Below, piece by piece: positions 45,701 through 58,064 of a stretch of 64,000 bases of DNA. The DNA lies in NCBI GenBank assembly GCA_964036295.1, contig OZ038463.1:19083069-19147068 (forward strand), written 5' to 3'. Position 1 is the stretch's first letter, and every line of letters begins with the position of its first letter. The position numbers and the translations under genes are program-made. The notes beneath the pieces were generated by a model, which saw nothing but the letters and a program-made list of their open reading frames with translations, was not told where the DNA came from and did no database searches. Source of the stretch: Plumapathes pennacea (lineage: Eukaryota; Cnidaria; Anthozoa; Antipatharia; Myriopathidae).

Positions 45701-48700
45701 ACCTTCCTTAATAGGATCCCAACCTTCCTTAGTAAGATCCCGACCTTCCATAGCAAGATCCCGACCTTCCTTTGTAGGATCCCGAGCTTCCTTAGCAGCA
45801 TTCCATACTTAGTAGGATGCCGACCTTCCTTACTAGAATCCCGACCGTCCTTAACAGGATCACGACCTTCCTTAATAGGATCCCATCCTTAGGAGGATCC
45901 CGACGTTCTTTAGTAAGATCCCGACCTTTCGTTAGGAGGATCCTGAACTTCCTTAACAGGATCCCATCCTTAGTAGGATCCCGACCTTTCTTACTAGGAT
46001 CCCGACCTTCCTTACTAGGATCCCATCCTTAGTAGGATCCCGACCATCCTTAGCAGGATCCCATCCTTCCTTAATAGGATCCCAACCTTCTTTAGTAGGA
46101 TCCCATCCGTAGTAGGATCCTGACCTTCCTTAATAGGATCCCAAGCTTCCTTAGTAGGATCCCGACCTTCCTTACCAGGATCCCATCCTTAGCAGGATCC
46201 CGACCTTCCTTAGTAGGATCCCGACCTTCTTTAGTAGGATTCCGACCTTCCTTAGTAGGATCCCCACCATCTTTAGCAGGATCCCATCCTCAGCAAGATC
46301 CCGACCTTCCTTAGTAGAATCCCGACCATCCTAAGCAGAATCCCATCCTTAGCAGGATCCCAACCTTCCTTAATAGGATCCCGACCTTTTTTAGTAGGAT
46401 CCCATCCTTAGTAGGATCCTGACCTTAGTATGATTCCAACCTTCCTTAGTAGGATCCTTAGTAGGATCCCGCCCTTCCTTAGCAGGATCCCGACCTTCCT
46501 TAGCAGGATCCCGACCTTCCTTAGTAGGATCCCGACCTTCCTTAGCAGGATCCCATCCTAAGCAGGATCCCGACCTTCCTTAGTAGGATCCCGACCATCC
46601 TTAGCAGGATCCCATCCTTAGCTGGATCCCAACCTTCCTTAACAGGATCCCGATCTTCTTTTGTAGGATCCCATCCTTAGTAGGATCCTCACCTTCCTTA
46701 GTAGCATCCCGACCTTCCTTAGTAGGATCCCGACCTTCCTTAGCAGCATCCCTTCCTTAGTTGGATCCCGACCTTCCTTAGTAGGATCCCGACCATCCTT
46801 AGCAGGATCCCATCGTTAGCAGGATCCCAACCTTCCTTAGTAGGATCCCGACCTTCCTTAGCAGGTTCCCGACCTTCCTTAATAGGATCCCGACCTTCCT
46901 GAGTAGGATCCTGACCTTCTTTAGCAGGATCCCATCCTTAGTAGGATCCCGAACTTCCTTAGCAGGAACCAATCCTTAGTAGCATCCCGACCTCCCTTAG
47001 TAGAATTCCAACCTTCCTTAGTAGAATCCCAACCTTCCTTAGAAGGATCCCGACTTTCCTTAGCAGGATCCCATCCTTAGCAGGATCCCCACCTTCCTTA
47101 GTAGGAACCCGACCTTCCTTACCAGGATCCCATCCTTAGTACGATCCCGACCTTCCTTAGTAGGATCCCGACCATCCTTAGCAGGATCCCATCCTTAGCA
47201 GGATCCCAACCTTCCTTAATAGGATCCCGACCATCTTTAGTAGGATCCCGACATTCCTTAGCAGGATCCCATCCTTAGCAGGATCCCAACCTTCTTTAGC
47301 AGGATTCCGACCTTCCTTAGTAGGATCCCGACCTTCCTTAGCAGGATCCCATCCTTAGTAGGATCCCGACCTTCCTTAGTAGAATCCCGACCATCCTTAC
47401 CAGAATCCCATCCTTAGCAGGATCCCAACCTTCCTTAATAGGATCCCGACCCTCTTTAGTAGGATCCCATCCTTAGTAGGATCCTGACTTTTCTTAGTAG
47501 AATCCCGACCTTCCTTAGTAGGATCCCGACCTTCCTTAGCAGGATCCCATCCTTAGCAAGATCCCGACCTTCCTTAGCAGGATCCCGACCTTCCTTAGTA
47601 GGATCCCGACCTTCCTTAGCACGATCCCATCCTTAGTAGGATCGAGACCTTCCTTAGTAGGATCCCGACCATCCTTAGCAGGATCCTATCCTTACCAGGA
47701 TCCCAACCTTCCTTAGTAGGATCCCGACCTTCCATAGCAGGATCCGAACTTTCCTTAATAGGATCCCGACCTTCCTTAGTAGGATCCCGACCTTCCTTAG
47801 CAGGATCCTATGCTTAGTAGGATCCCGACCTCCCTTAGTAGAATCCCGACCTTCCTTAACAGGATCCCATTCTTAGCAGGATCCCAACCTTCCTTAGTAT
47901 TATCCCGACCATCCATAGCAGGATCCCGACCTTCCTTAATAGGATCCCTACCTTCCTTAGTACGATCCCGACTTTCCTTGGGAGGATCCTATCCTGAGCA
48001 GGATCCCGACCTTCCTTAGGAGGATGCCGACTTTCCTTAGTAGGATCCCAACCTTCCTTAGCAGCATCCCATCCTTAGTAGGATCCCGACCTTCCTTAGT
48101 AGAAACCCGACCATCCTTAGCAGGATCCCAACCTTCCTTAATAGTATCCCGACCTTCTTTACTAGGATCCCATCCTGAGTAGGATCCTGACCTTCCTTAG
48201 TAGGATCCCAACCTTCCTTAGTAGGATCCCGACCATTTTTAGCAGGATCCCGAGCTTCCTTAGCAGGACCACACCTTCCTTAGTAGGATCCAATCTTTAG
48301 TAGGATCCCGACGTTCATTAGTAGGATCCCGACCATCCTTAGCAGGATCCCAACTTTCCTTAGTAGGATCTCGAGCTTCCTTAGCAGGATCCTGACCTTC
48401 CTTAATAGGGTCCCGACCTTCCTTTGTAGGATCCCGAGCTTTCTTAGCAGGATCCCGACCTTCCTTAGCAGGATCCCATCCTTAGTAGGATCCCGACCTC
48501 CCTTAGTAGAATCCCAACCTTCCTTTGTAAGATCCCGACCTTCCTTAGTAGGATCCCGACCTTCCTTAGCAGGATCCCATCCTTAGCAGGATCCCATCTT
48601 TAGCAAGATCCCGACCTTCATTAGCAGGATCCCGACCTTCCTTAGTAGGATCCCGACCTTCCGTAGCAGGATCCCATCCTTAGTAGGATCCCGACCTTCC

Positions 48701-51700
48701 TTAGTAGGATCCCGACCATCCTTAAAAGGATCCCATCCTTAGCAGGATCCCAACCTTTCTTAGTACGATCGCGACCTTCCATAGCAGGATCCCGACCTTA
48801 GTAGGATCCCGACCTTCCATAGCAGGATCCCGACCTTCCTTAATAGGATCGTGACCTTCCATAGCAGGATCCCAACCTTCGTTAGTAGGATCCCGACCTT
48901 CCATAGCAGGATCCCGACCTTCCTTAATAGGATCCCGACCTTGCTCAGTAAGATCCCAACCTTCCTTAGGAGGATCTTATCCTGAGCAGGATCCCGACCT
49001 TCCTTACGAGGATCCCGACTTTCCTTAGTAGGATCCCGACCTTTCTTAGCAGGATCCCATCCTTAGTAGGATCCCGACCTTCCTTAGTAGAATCCCGACC
49101 ATCCTTAGCAGAATCCCATCCTTAGCAGGATTCCAACCTTACCTTATAGTATCCCGACCTTCTTGAGTAGTAACCCATCCTGAGTAGGATCCTGACCTTC
49201 CGTAGTAAGATCCCAACCTTCCTTAGTAGGATCCCTACCATCCTTAGCAGGATCCCGAGCTTCCTTAGCAGGACCAGACCTTCCTAGTAGGATCCCATCT
49301 TTAGTAGGATCCTGACCTTCATTAGTAGGATCCCGACCTTCCTTAGCAGGATCCCATGCTTAGTAGGATCCCGACCTCCCTTAGTAGAATCCCGAACTTC
49401 CTTAGCACGATCCCAACCTTCCTTAGTAGGATCCCGACCTTCCATAGCAGGATCCCGACCTTCCTTAATAGGATCCCGACCTTCCTTAGTAGGATCCCGA
49501 CCTTCCCTAGGAGGATCCTATCTTTAGCAGGATCCCGACCTTCCTTAGGAGGATCCCGACTTTCCTTAGCAGGATCCCGACTTTACTTAGCAGGATCCCA
49601 TCCTTAGTAGGATCCCGACCTTCCTTAGTAGAATCCCGACCATCCTTAGCAGAATCCCATCCTTAGCAGGATCCCAACCTTCCTTAATAGGATCCCGACC
49701 TTCTATAGTAGGATCCCATCCTTAGTAGGATCCTGACCTTCCTTGGTAGGATCCCAACCTTAGTAGGATCCCGACCATCCTTAGCAGGATCCCGAGCTTC
49801 CTTAGCAGGACCAGACCTTCCTTAGTAGGATCCCGACCTTCCTTAGCAGGATCCCATCCTTCGTAGGATCCCGACCTTCATTAGTAGGATCCCAACCATC
49901 CTTAGCAGGATCCCCTCCTTAGCAGGATCCCAACTTTCCTAAGTAGGATCCCGAGCTTCCTTAGCAAGATGCTGATCTTCCTTAATAGGATCCCGAACTT
50001 CCTTTGTAGGATCCCGACCTTCCTTAGCAGGATCCCATCCTTAGTAGGATCCCGACCTCCCTTAGTAGAATCCCAACCTTCCTTTGTAGGATCCCGACCT
50101 TCCTTAGCAGGATCCCATCCTTAGCAGGATCCCAACCTTCTTTAGCAGGATCCCGACCTTCCTTACTAGGATCCCGACCTTCCTAAGCAGGATCCCATCC
50201 TTAGTAAGATCCCGACCTTCCTTAGTAGGATCCCGACCATCCTAACCAGAATCCCATCCTTAGCAGGATCCCAACCTTCCTTAATAGGATCCCGACTTTT
50301 TTTAGTAGGATCCCGACCTTCCTTAGTAGGATCCCAACCTTCCTTAGTAGGATCCCGACCTTCCTTAATAGGATCCCGACCCTTTTTAGTAGGATCCCAT
50401 CCTTAGTAGGATCCTGACCTTCCTTAGTAGGATCCCAACCTTCCTTAGTAGGATCCCGACCTTCCTTATCAGGATCCCATCCTTAGCAAGAACCCGACCT
50501 TCCTTAGCAGGATCCCGACCTTCCTTAGTAGGATCCCGACCTTCCTTAGCAGGATCCCATCCTTAGTAGGATCCCAACCTTCCTTAATAGGATCCCGACC
50601 TTCTTTAGTAGGATCCCATCCTTAGTAGGATCTTGACTTTCCTTAGTAGGATCCCAACCTTCCTTAGTAGGATCCCGACCTTCCTTAGCAGGATCCCATC
50701 CTTAGCAGGATCCCAACCTTCTTTAGCAGGATCCCGACCTTCCTTAGTAGGATCCCGACCTTCCTTAGCAGGATCCCATCCTTAGTAGGATCCCGACCTT
50801 CCTTAGTAGGATCCCGACCATCCTTACCAGAATCCCATCCTTAGCAGGATCCCAACCTTCCTTAATAGGATCCCGACCCTTTTTAGTAGGATCCCATCCT
50901 TAGTAGGATCCTGACCTTCCTTAGTAGGATCCCAACCTTCTTTAGTAGGATCCCGACCTTCCTTAATAGGATCCCGACCCTTTTTAGTAGGATCCCATCC
51001 TTAGTAGGATCCTGACCTTCCTTAGTAGGATCCCAACCTTCCTTAGTAGGATCCCGACCTTCCTTAGCAGGATCCCATCCTTAGTAAGATCCCGACCTTC
51101 CTTAGCAGGATCCCGACCTTCCTTAGAAGGATCCCGATCTTCCTTAGCAGGATCCCATCCTTAGTAGGATCCCGACCTTCCTTAGTAGGATCCCGATCAT
51201 CCTTAGCAGGATCCCATCCTCAGCAGGATCCCAACCTTCCCTAGTAGGATCCCGACCCTCCATAGCAGGATCCCGACCTTCCCTAATAGGATCCCGACCT
51301 TCCTTAGTAGGATCCCGACCTTCCTTAGCACGATCCCATGCTTAGTAGGATCCCGATCTCCCTTAGTAGAATCCCGACCTTCCTTAGCAGGATCCCATCC
51401 TTAGCAGGATCCCAACCTTCCTTACTAGGATCCCGATTTTCCATAGCAGGATCCCGACCTTCCTTAATAGGATCCCGACCTTAGTAGGATCCCGACTTTC
51501 CTTAGGAGGTTCCTATCCTTAGCAGGATCCCGACCTTCCTTAGGAGGATCCCGACTTTCCTAAGTAGGATCCCGACCTTCCTTAGCAGGGTCCCATCCTT
51601 AGTAGGATCCCGACCTTCCTTAGTAGAATCCCGACCATCCTTAGCAGAATACCATCCTTAGCAGGATCCCAACCTTTCTTAATATGATCCCGACCTTCTT

Positions 51701-52232
51701 TAGTAGGATCCCATCCTTAGTAGGATCCTGACCTTCCCTAGTAGGATCCCAACCTTCCTTCGTAGGATCCCGACCATCCTTAGCAGGATCCCGAGCTTCC
51801 TTAGCAGGACCAGACCTTCCTTAGTAGGATCCCGACCTTCCTTAGCAGGATCCCATCCTTAGTAGGATCCCGACCTTCATTAGTAGGATCCCGACCATCC
51901 TTAGCAGGATCCCATCCTTAGCAGGATCCCAACTTTCCTTAGTAGGATCCCGAGCTTCCTTAGCAGGATCCTGACCTTCCTTAATAGGAACCCGACCTTC
52001 CTTTGTAGGATCCAGACCTTCCTTAGCAGGATCCCATCCTTAGTAGGATCCCGACCTCCCTTAGTAGAATCCCAACCTTCCTTTGTAGGATCCCGACCTT
52101 CCATAGTAGGATCCCGACCTTCCTTAGCAGGATCCCGACCTTCCTTAGCAGGATCCCGACCTTCCTTAGTAGGATCCCGACCTTCCTTAGCAGGATCCCG
52201 GCCTTCCTTAATAGGATCCCGACCTTCCTTAC
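33787..52232. repeat. 18.4 kb GGATCC satellite with higher-order structure
   Basis: The whole interval consists of two related units: 21 bp TAGTAGGATCCCGACCTTCCT and 17 bp TAGCAGGATCCCATCCT, the second equal to the first with four bases lost. They alternate irregularly with point changes. A variant CGAGCTTCCTTAGCAGGACC marks longer periods of about 0.63-0.65 kb (39902, 40530, 41177). Blocks about 38170-42360 and 42360-46550 are near-identical at an offset of 4189 bp, and an older copy precedes them (offset about 4214). Short Lys/Leu- or Ser/Arg-rich frames in it are byproducts of the repeat. Confidence 0.95.
38170..46550. repeat. two near-identical 4.19 kb higher-order units
   Basis: Rare variants recur at a constant spacing of 4189 bp, for example 39204/43393, 39461/43650 and 41628/45817. 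Within each unit a roughly 0.63 kb block is repeated three times. The pattern implies a recent unequal exchange or segmental duplication inside an older array. Confidence 0.85.
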
Positions 52233-52632
52233 TTTCTGCGTCTTAGCTTTTTTAAAAAACCCGGCCGGAAGTTGTGTTTGTTATTTAATTACGGAGAAGA
52301 CAAAGGGATTCAGTGGAGCGTACACCCGCGTAGTTTCCGCGGGAAGTTATTTGGCCGCGCATGCACAGTGCGTTTTGCCGCGGTGTCGTCTCTTTACCTT
52401 AGTGGTTTTTTTCCCTTGGTTACGTTTTTCTCGACAACACATCCATGAGCATAATTCTCACCTCGCCAAATGCAAAATCTGTGTGAAAGTTTTGTTTGAC
52501 AAGAAACGAATCCCTCCTCTGACGTCATAACCCAGGCTCTCGATCGAAAAACTTTGCGGGGTCAGATTCAAAATGGCGGTCAAAATCGCATGTTTGCCGG
52601 GCGGAAAAAAATATAAAAACTCCTCGGAGCGG
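52233..52632. other. single-copy spacer after the satellite
   Basis: The array stops after CTTCCTTACTTTCTGCGTC; GC-richer unique sequence follows. No gene was recognised. Confidence 0.4.
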
Positions 52633-52800
52633 AGTTTCTTTGGCCACAAGTTGTTTAGATTACTTCCTACTTTCATATAACAACGTAACGTCTAAAGGGT
52701 TATAGGCACTTTAAATAACAAACTTAATATAAAAAATGTATAGTAACTGTGTAGGTATGTAGTAAATCTGTAAGTATGTAAATATGTATGTATGTTAGTA

Positions 52801-52878
<78 letters not shown>

Positions 52879-53183
52879 CATGATGATCATGATGATCATG
52901 ATGATCATGATGATCATGATGATCATGATCATGATCATGATGATGATGATCATGATGATCATGATGATCATGATGATCATGATGATCATGATCATGATGA
53001 TCATGATCATGATCATGATCATGATCATGATCATGATCATGATCATGATCATGATCATGATATGACATAGTTACTATACATTTTTTATATTAAGTTTGTT
53101 ATTTAAAGTGCCTATAAACCTTCAGACGTTACGTTGTTATATGAAAGTAGGAAGTAATCTAAACAACTTGTGGCCAAAGAAAC

Positions 53184-53184
<1 letters not shown>
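52633..53184. mobile_element. foldback/MITE-like element around a GAT/CAT microsatellite
   Basis: Arms of about 118 bp (52633-52752 and 53067-53184) are inverted copies: AGTTTCTTTGGCCACAAGTT on the left and its complement on the right. Between them lie (AAT)n at about 52800-52847, (GAT)n, then a GATCATGAT-type repeat until 53062. Both strands are open in several frames (His/Asp, Ile/Met) only because of the repeat. Confidence 0.8.
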
Positions 53185-53214
<30 letters not shown>

Positions 53215-53238
53215 AATAATAATAATAATAATAATAAT
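53185..53238. repeat. (CAT)n(AAT)n microsatellite
   Basis: About eleven CAT triplets followed by about nine AAT triplets, directly outside the foldback arm. Confidence 0.9.
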
Positions 53239-53690
53239 GACTGCCTCTCTTCCCGAACTCTCAGCCGCTGTAGAAGACTATTTTGTCTTGATTTTTGGCT
53301 CCAAAATAATGATCGCTGCCATTCGACTGCCCCCAGGCTATCGGCAGATGACCAGCCATTACGTTTATGCCGATCAAACGATGATTGCCTCTCTTCCCGA
53401 ACTCCCAGCCGCTGTACAAGACCATTTGGAGGACGAAACTATCCGTGATTGGTACACCATGTGAGTCCAACCGTTTTTCCTATCAGCCCTGCGCAAAAAT
53501 TTCAAATTTTAACCCCGTTCCACCCCCGAAGGAGTGACTGTTGTAGAAAACAGCTTTAAAATTCAAGATATCCGTCCTAACTCTACTAAAAATGCAGCAG
53601 GAAGCATTTACATCGAAGGCGAACACAGTAAAAGAAAGCTGAAAGTTCAATTTGAAAGCTTTGGCCCGTCAAGCATGGATGCGTAAGATT
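53239..53690 (+). pseudogene. unrecognised exon-like fragments with an internal repeat
   Basis: Plus strand: TASLPELSAAVEDY and, 145 bp later, IASLPELPAAVQDHLEDETI then RDWYTM, ending at a donor-like site (ACCAT|gtgagt, 53462). A second block at about 53525-53686 reads PEGVTVVENSFKIQDIRPNS then KKLKV-like Lys-rich sequence and SFGPSSMDA, stop. I do not recognise the protein. 53289-53372 is shared with 29111-29194, so at least part is repeated DNA. Confidence 0.35.
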
Positions 53691-53810
53691 GCGGGCGTTC
53701 AAACTGAACTTCTGTGGACCCTGTGCCGTAAATACCAATAGCCCATACCGTATGAGCCCCTTCCCAAACGGTTCTACAAGGGTATTGTTTTTTTATAGAT
53801 GTGTTTATTT

Positions 53811-53985
53811 AAGAATTGGTTCATGCTAGGCGTGCGTCTATCGAGTTATGGATGCACGCGGGAAGTTGGGAGAGCACGAGAGAAGCGTACGCCTCGTGAA
53901 ACTCTAGCTTCACGAGTGCTCTCCCAACTTCCCAAGTGCATCCATAACTCGATAGACGCACAGCTAAAAGCATGAATCAATTCTT
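53811..53985. mobile_element. 175 bp foldback element
   Basis: Arms of about 75-80 bp: AAGAATTGGTTCATGCTAGG at the left and its near complement at the right, with TCTATCGAGTTATGGATGCA mirrored inside. Short AT-rich flanks; an exact target duplication cannot be read. No coding. Confidence 0.75.
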
Positions 53986-54818
53986 TTATAACATAGGCAC
54001 ACGAAATTAGCGAAAAACAAATTTTAATTTCTGATGCAAAATTCTCTTTCGACGCGCAAAAGGAAAATCTATTATTGGCTTATTAAAAACATTTCTGTCA
54101 TCTAAAATTCAATGAGAGTCGATGAAAAAGATGTCATTTAATCGACGAAAACACTGAAAGTACTGTTAACATGGCGTGGTGAAAGCCAGCGGCCTGCGGT
54201 GACTTTAGATTTTGTGACGATGTAAATGTTTCGAACGGTACAATTGTTGGAGATGAACCCAGGAAATTCAAGTCGCCGCTTCAAAATAACGTGAGATTCA
54301 CCTTGATCTATGGCAGACAATGCGGGTCCGGAAAAACAAAGTGATCCGTCGAAGAATGTGAGCAATCACCACGAACGAAAGGGACAGAAATGTTTGTCGA
54401 GCGGACTTGTTTGTTATTCGAGCTGCCTGCAAACTGTACTGTAAATACTGCAAGTATGGCGGATTTCGAAATGAATGAACGCCGCTTTATTTCAAAATTA
54501 TTGAAGTCTTGACGGACATTTATCTTTGCTCTGATGAGTTTCATTGTCTACGAGAATTAAAGGGGTACTTTGACCAAAATCAGACCACTTTGAAGTACTA
54601 TTTTAACCACTTTAAATGAGAGTGTATGGTATGAATAGCAAAATGTACCAAAAATTTTTTTCTTTTTCAGATGTAAGGCTCCCGAGATATATTAATTCAA
54701 AGGAGGCTAAAACGCCTGTCCGCCATGTTGGCCGTGAATAAATATTTCGGGCCAGCGGTTTACCACTCTGACGTCATCTTACCAACGAGACGCGGACTTC
54801 ACACACATTTCTTTGCAA

Positions 54819-55076
54819 ATGTCTTTGAGTGAGAGCGAACTTTCATTGATAATTTCTTCGAATTCTTCTTTTTTATCGACTCACGAGTCATTATTAGATG
54901 TTTCACATGTACACTCAAGTGTTGAAGGCAGAACGTTTGCGTACGACGACAGTCTTTGAACCAGTTGCCACGGAAGAAGAACTAGCGGTGTGCGTTGAGC
55001 AAGTCACAGTCGAAGAAGAACAAGAGGCCGAATTCAAGAAAAGATTCAGCCAAGAAGTAAATTTTGGAACGTGTTA
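54819..55076 (+). pseudogene. decayed N-terminal exon resembling P2X7-tail-like proteins
   Basis: ATG 54819 opens MSLSESELSLIISSNSSFLS and runs to YDDSL, a TGA, and in the next frame EPVATEEELAVCVEQVTVEE then AEFKKRFSQEVNF. An N-terminus with a Ser-rich start, then EPVATEEE and a Glu-rich helix, is what I remember of the many cnidarian proteins similar to the P2X7 receptor cytoplasmic tail. The cysteine-rich domain that should follow was not found. The one-base frameshift means this copy is broken. Confidence 0.35.
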
Positions 55077-58064
55077 AGACCATTATTAATTTTAACATAC
55101 TTCAGAACTCGGAAGTCAGTAGCACACAAACTACTGCAAAATCAACATGAACTTTTCGATTCTATCAAATTATTGAAGGATCTAGTAAATGCATGGGTTT
55201 TAATGTAAAGTAAAATTCATAGATGGGAGCGTATTGCACTCGTCAGGAACCAGATCAACTGGTTTATTAGCTTACGCGATCAGTTTTCGCAAGCAAAGTA
55301 TACGAACGCGTCATTTTTTGTTCCATTTTGCGCGCGGCGAAAATGTTTGCCCTGCTTCGTCTGTCGTGTAATAAAAAATTTATTACACGAAAAGTCGTGC
55401 AATACGGCTGTATTTTTACTCGTAAAAATACTCCGCCGTATTGCACTCCTTCCCGTGTAATAACCTCTTTATATTGTAATGAACCAGGTTGCAGTATTAG
55501 ACTAACCAACTGATTTGTAGTGGAAGAACGCGCAGGGACACACCCTGGTCATTTTCATGCTGCACGCCTCTTAGTTCGGTTTGTACGTATTACGAATTTG
55601 CCCGTTTTAACAGGCTGTTTAAGTCGCCTAAATCTATCTTTTCAGTATTATTTTATTAGATGTGAGTGACAATGATTAATTTTGTGAAAGGGGATATACA
55701 GGCAGGCCAATAGCACAATGTGCTTTTGCAGCTTTAATTTATAGGACTAGCACAAATTAATGTCGATTTCCTACAACTTTTTTGTGTCCATTTGTGCGGC
55801 GTTATACTAAATTACAATTACTCTATCTAAAATGGTCCTTACGGCGCTCTTAAGACGCGAATAGAGACTGTTCATTCACTTAATACGAAATTTGAAAGCT
55901 CTAGCGCTGTAAACGTTCTTATAAATGCACAACCGGTCCAGGCGCCCCTATTTGCCATATTAGTATATTTCCCTAGCTTGCGCTACTTGTGATTTAGAAT
56001 CTTACAGGTTTGTTTCAAAGCATGTGAACTTCTGAACATTCCGCCGTCAAAATTTCTCCTTGTTTCAATGCAAGCGTACAGTAACGTTGCATAAGTTAAG
56101 ATGGCAGTTTCTTCGTGATATAAATGCACACATTTGTTTAACTTACCGCTTTTTACTCTCTGTTTTCTGGCACGATCTCTGAATACAATCCAACTGTTCT
56201 CCAAATGTAGACGTGGTAAGTGAGAGCTCTGGCCGAAGACAACCTGAGGGCTGGGCCTAAAACGCACATGCGCATTTACTCTGTAGATCTAGTATACAGC
56301 TGCTAAGAAATAAAGTTTATTCAGCTGGGTGTTGGCCATAAGTGTGCCGAATTATAGTGGTAAATGGATGAACTGTGAACATATTCTCCAACGGAATCTC
56401 AGATAAAAAATGGGTTTCTAGGAAGGTATCAACGCCTGATCATCTTCGAGTTTATTTTTGACACCACTTTCGGCTTCACATGATCGTCTGCCCCTTCGAC
56501 CAATGGACGTGCGCCACCGCGGAATTGCGTCTTTTGACGTCACTTCGTGGGTCTGCGTCATGACTATCTAAGTATAGTGTTATAGCAGAAAATTGGAATA
56601 TCTTCCCGTAGTTTTGGAAGCGAATAAATTAGTGAATTGGAGTTCTTTTGTTGACAATTGGAAGAGTTAGAATAGATGTTTAATCAAGTTTTACGTTGTT
56701 GTTTACTGTGATTAACACTGAGGCCTTCCTCAGGAAATCTAAGTGATCTTGTTATTAATTGAAGATCCTGTTTTAGGAAATGAGCAATAGCAAGTGCGCA
56801 CACTGTCGTAGGCGTGCCAGCACCTTCTCTTCCTTCAGATCTTAACTACAGCCAATCGTATCCATTGGAATGTGTTAGTGTGATTTTAGAATAAGTGTAG
56901 TAAGCAAATAGAGGAGCCACTCGAGTGTTAACGACATCCTAGCGGAAAAGTCCATTCGGAAATGTGAGTTTCGAATGTGACTTTGAACTTGGTCCTAGCG
57001 AAAATCCATTTCCTATCCTTTGTGTTCTAATTCGACCAGTGTGAAAACTATTAGGAAATCACTGGGACGACTTAACACTTGTGGTGCATAAAAGCTGTCG
57101 GCTAAGAAACTAGAGAGATCAGATAGTGAGACTTGTTCTTGAAAACGGAACATCGACGCTAAAGTGCATTAAAAGTGAGCTTCAACTCTAAAGTCTGTTA
57201 TAGCCCCGTAACAATAGTGTGCGTGCAAAACTCGTTTCTCTTGTGAATTTTTGAATGATACGAGTATGAGGTCCATGTTTTCGTGTGCCACTTTGAATAA
57301 TATAAATAAATTGGTCAAATTAACGTATGATTTATGTTAAAAGCTGGACAGTTCTTTATTTGCCAATTGGCAACGTTGACATCAAACTCTGCTTTCAGCT
57401 GTCGTGATATGGAACTCAAATAATGAAAGTGAAGCCAACATTTGCTCAGTGTAATTTCAAGAACTTTGTATTTACAAATCCTATGTACATAAATGTCATA
57501 AACCGCACTTTAATGCTATCTTCAAGTCAACCGCATTTGTCAAGAACGATGTTTTTCAGCACACTCGTCACGATTCACGAACAGCTTAAAATCAATATAT
57601 GATGCAAAACACCAAGGTTTATATGACAAAGCCCCAAAACAGATTATTTACAGAAAGAAGGAGAGCAATAAACTTGTAGTAAAATTTGCGCAGGGACACC
57701 CTGGTCATTTCCGTGCTACGCGCCTCTCAGTCAACCGTATTTGCACAAAACAATGCAGTTCGTTACCATATTAGAAATGGAACGGCTTAAAGCCATCAAG
57801 TTTTGATAGCAAAGTCACCGGACTATGTTCTTTTCAGAAAAAAAAAAGAGCAATGAGCCAGATTGAACAATTAAACTGGCCAACAGATTTGTGGTGAAGA
57901 ATGGGAACAAGTAAAATGAGAGGCAAAAAGTTGCGAGTTTACCAGTTCTATTATCAATCCATTCATTCACACAATAAAATGAGTCATGAATACATTCTAC
58001 ACTATATATTTCATTCTCAGGAAACTGATGTTCCCAACTGATCAATCTACCAACAATATAAATT
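55077..58064. other. long AT-rich spacer with small repeats
   Basis: No gene is supported. Contents: a foldback at 55380-55472, and a short dispersed repeat (CGCAGGGACAC...CCTGGTCATTT...CGCCTCT) at 55529-55577 and again at 57687-57733. The 55.6-57.6 kb part shows nothing recognisable. Confidence 0.4.
55380..55472. repeat. foldback hairpin, about 45 bp arms
   Basis: TTTATTACACGAAAAGTCGT through GCTGTATTTTTAC is mirrored by GTAAAAATACTCCGCCGTAT through CCCGTGTAATAA. Probably the core of a MITE. Confidence 0.7.

Noticed and set aside
34190-52104. Many 60-80 residue frames such as KVGILLRKVGILL and SRIPTFLSRIP
   Set aside because: Products of the 21/17 bp satellite; they break at random, recur with the array period and have no start context or domain.
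33787-52232. CRISPR-like array of short repeats
   Set aside because: There are no unique spacers: units are contiguous variants of one sequence, and the surroundings are clearly eukaryotic.
52724-53070. Long His/Asp-, Asn/Asp- and Ile/Met-rich open frames on both strands
   Set aside because: They are translations of the GAT/CAT/AAT microsatellite; the repeat is open in every frame.
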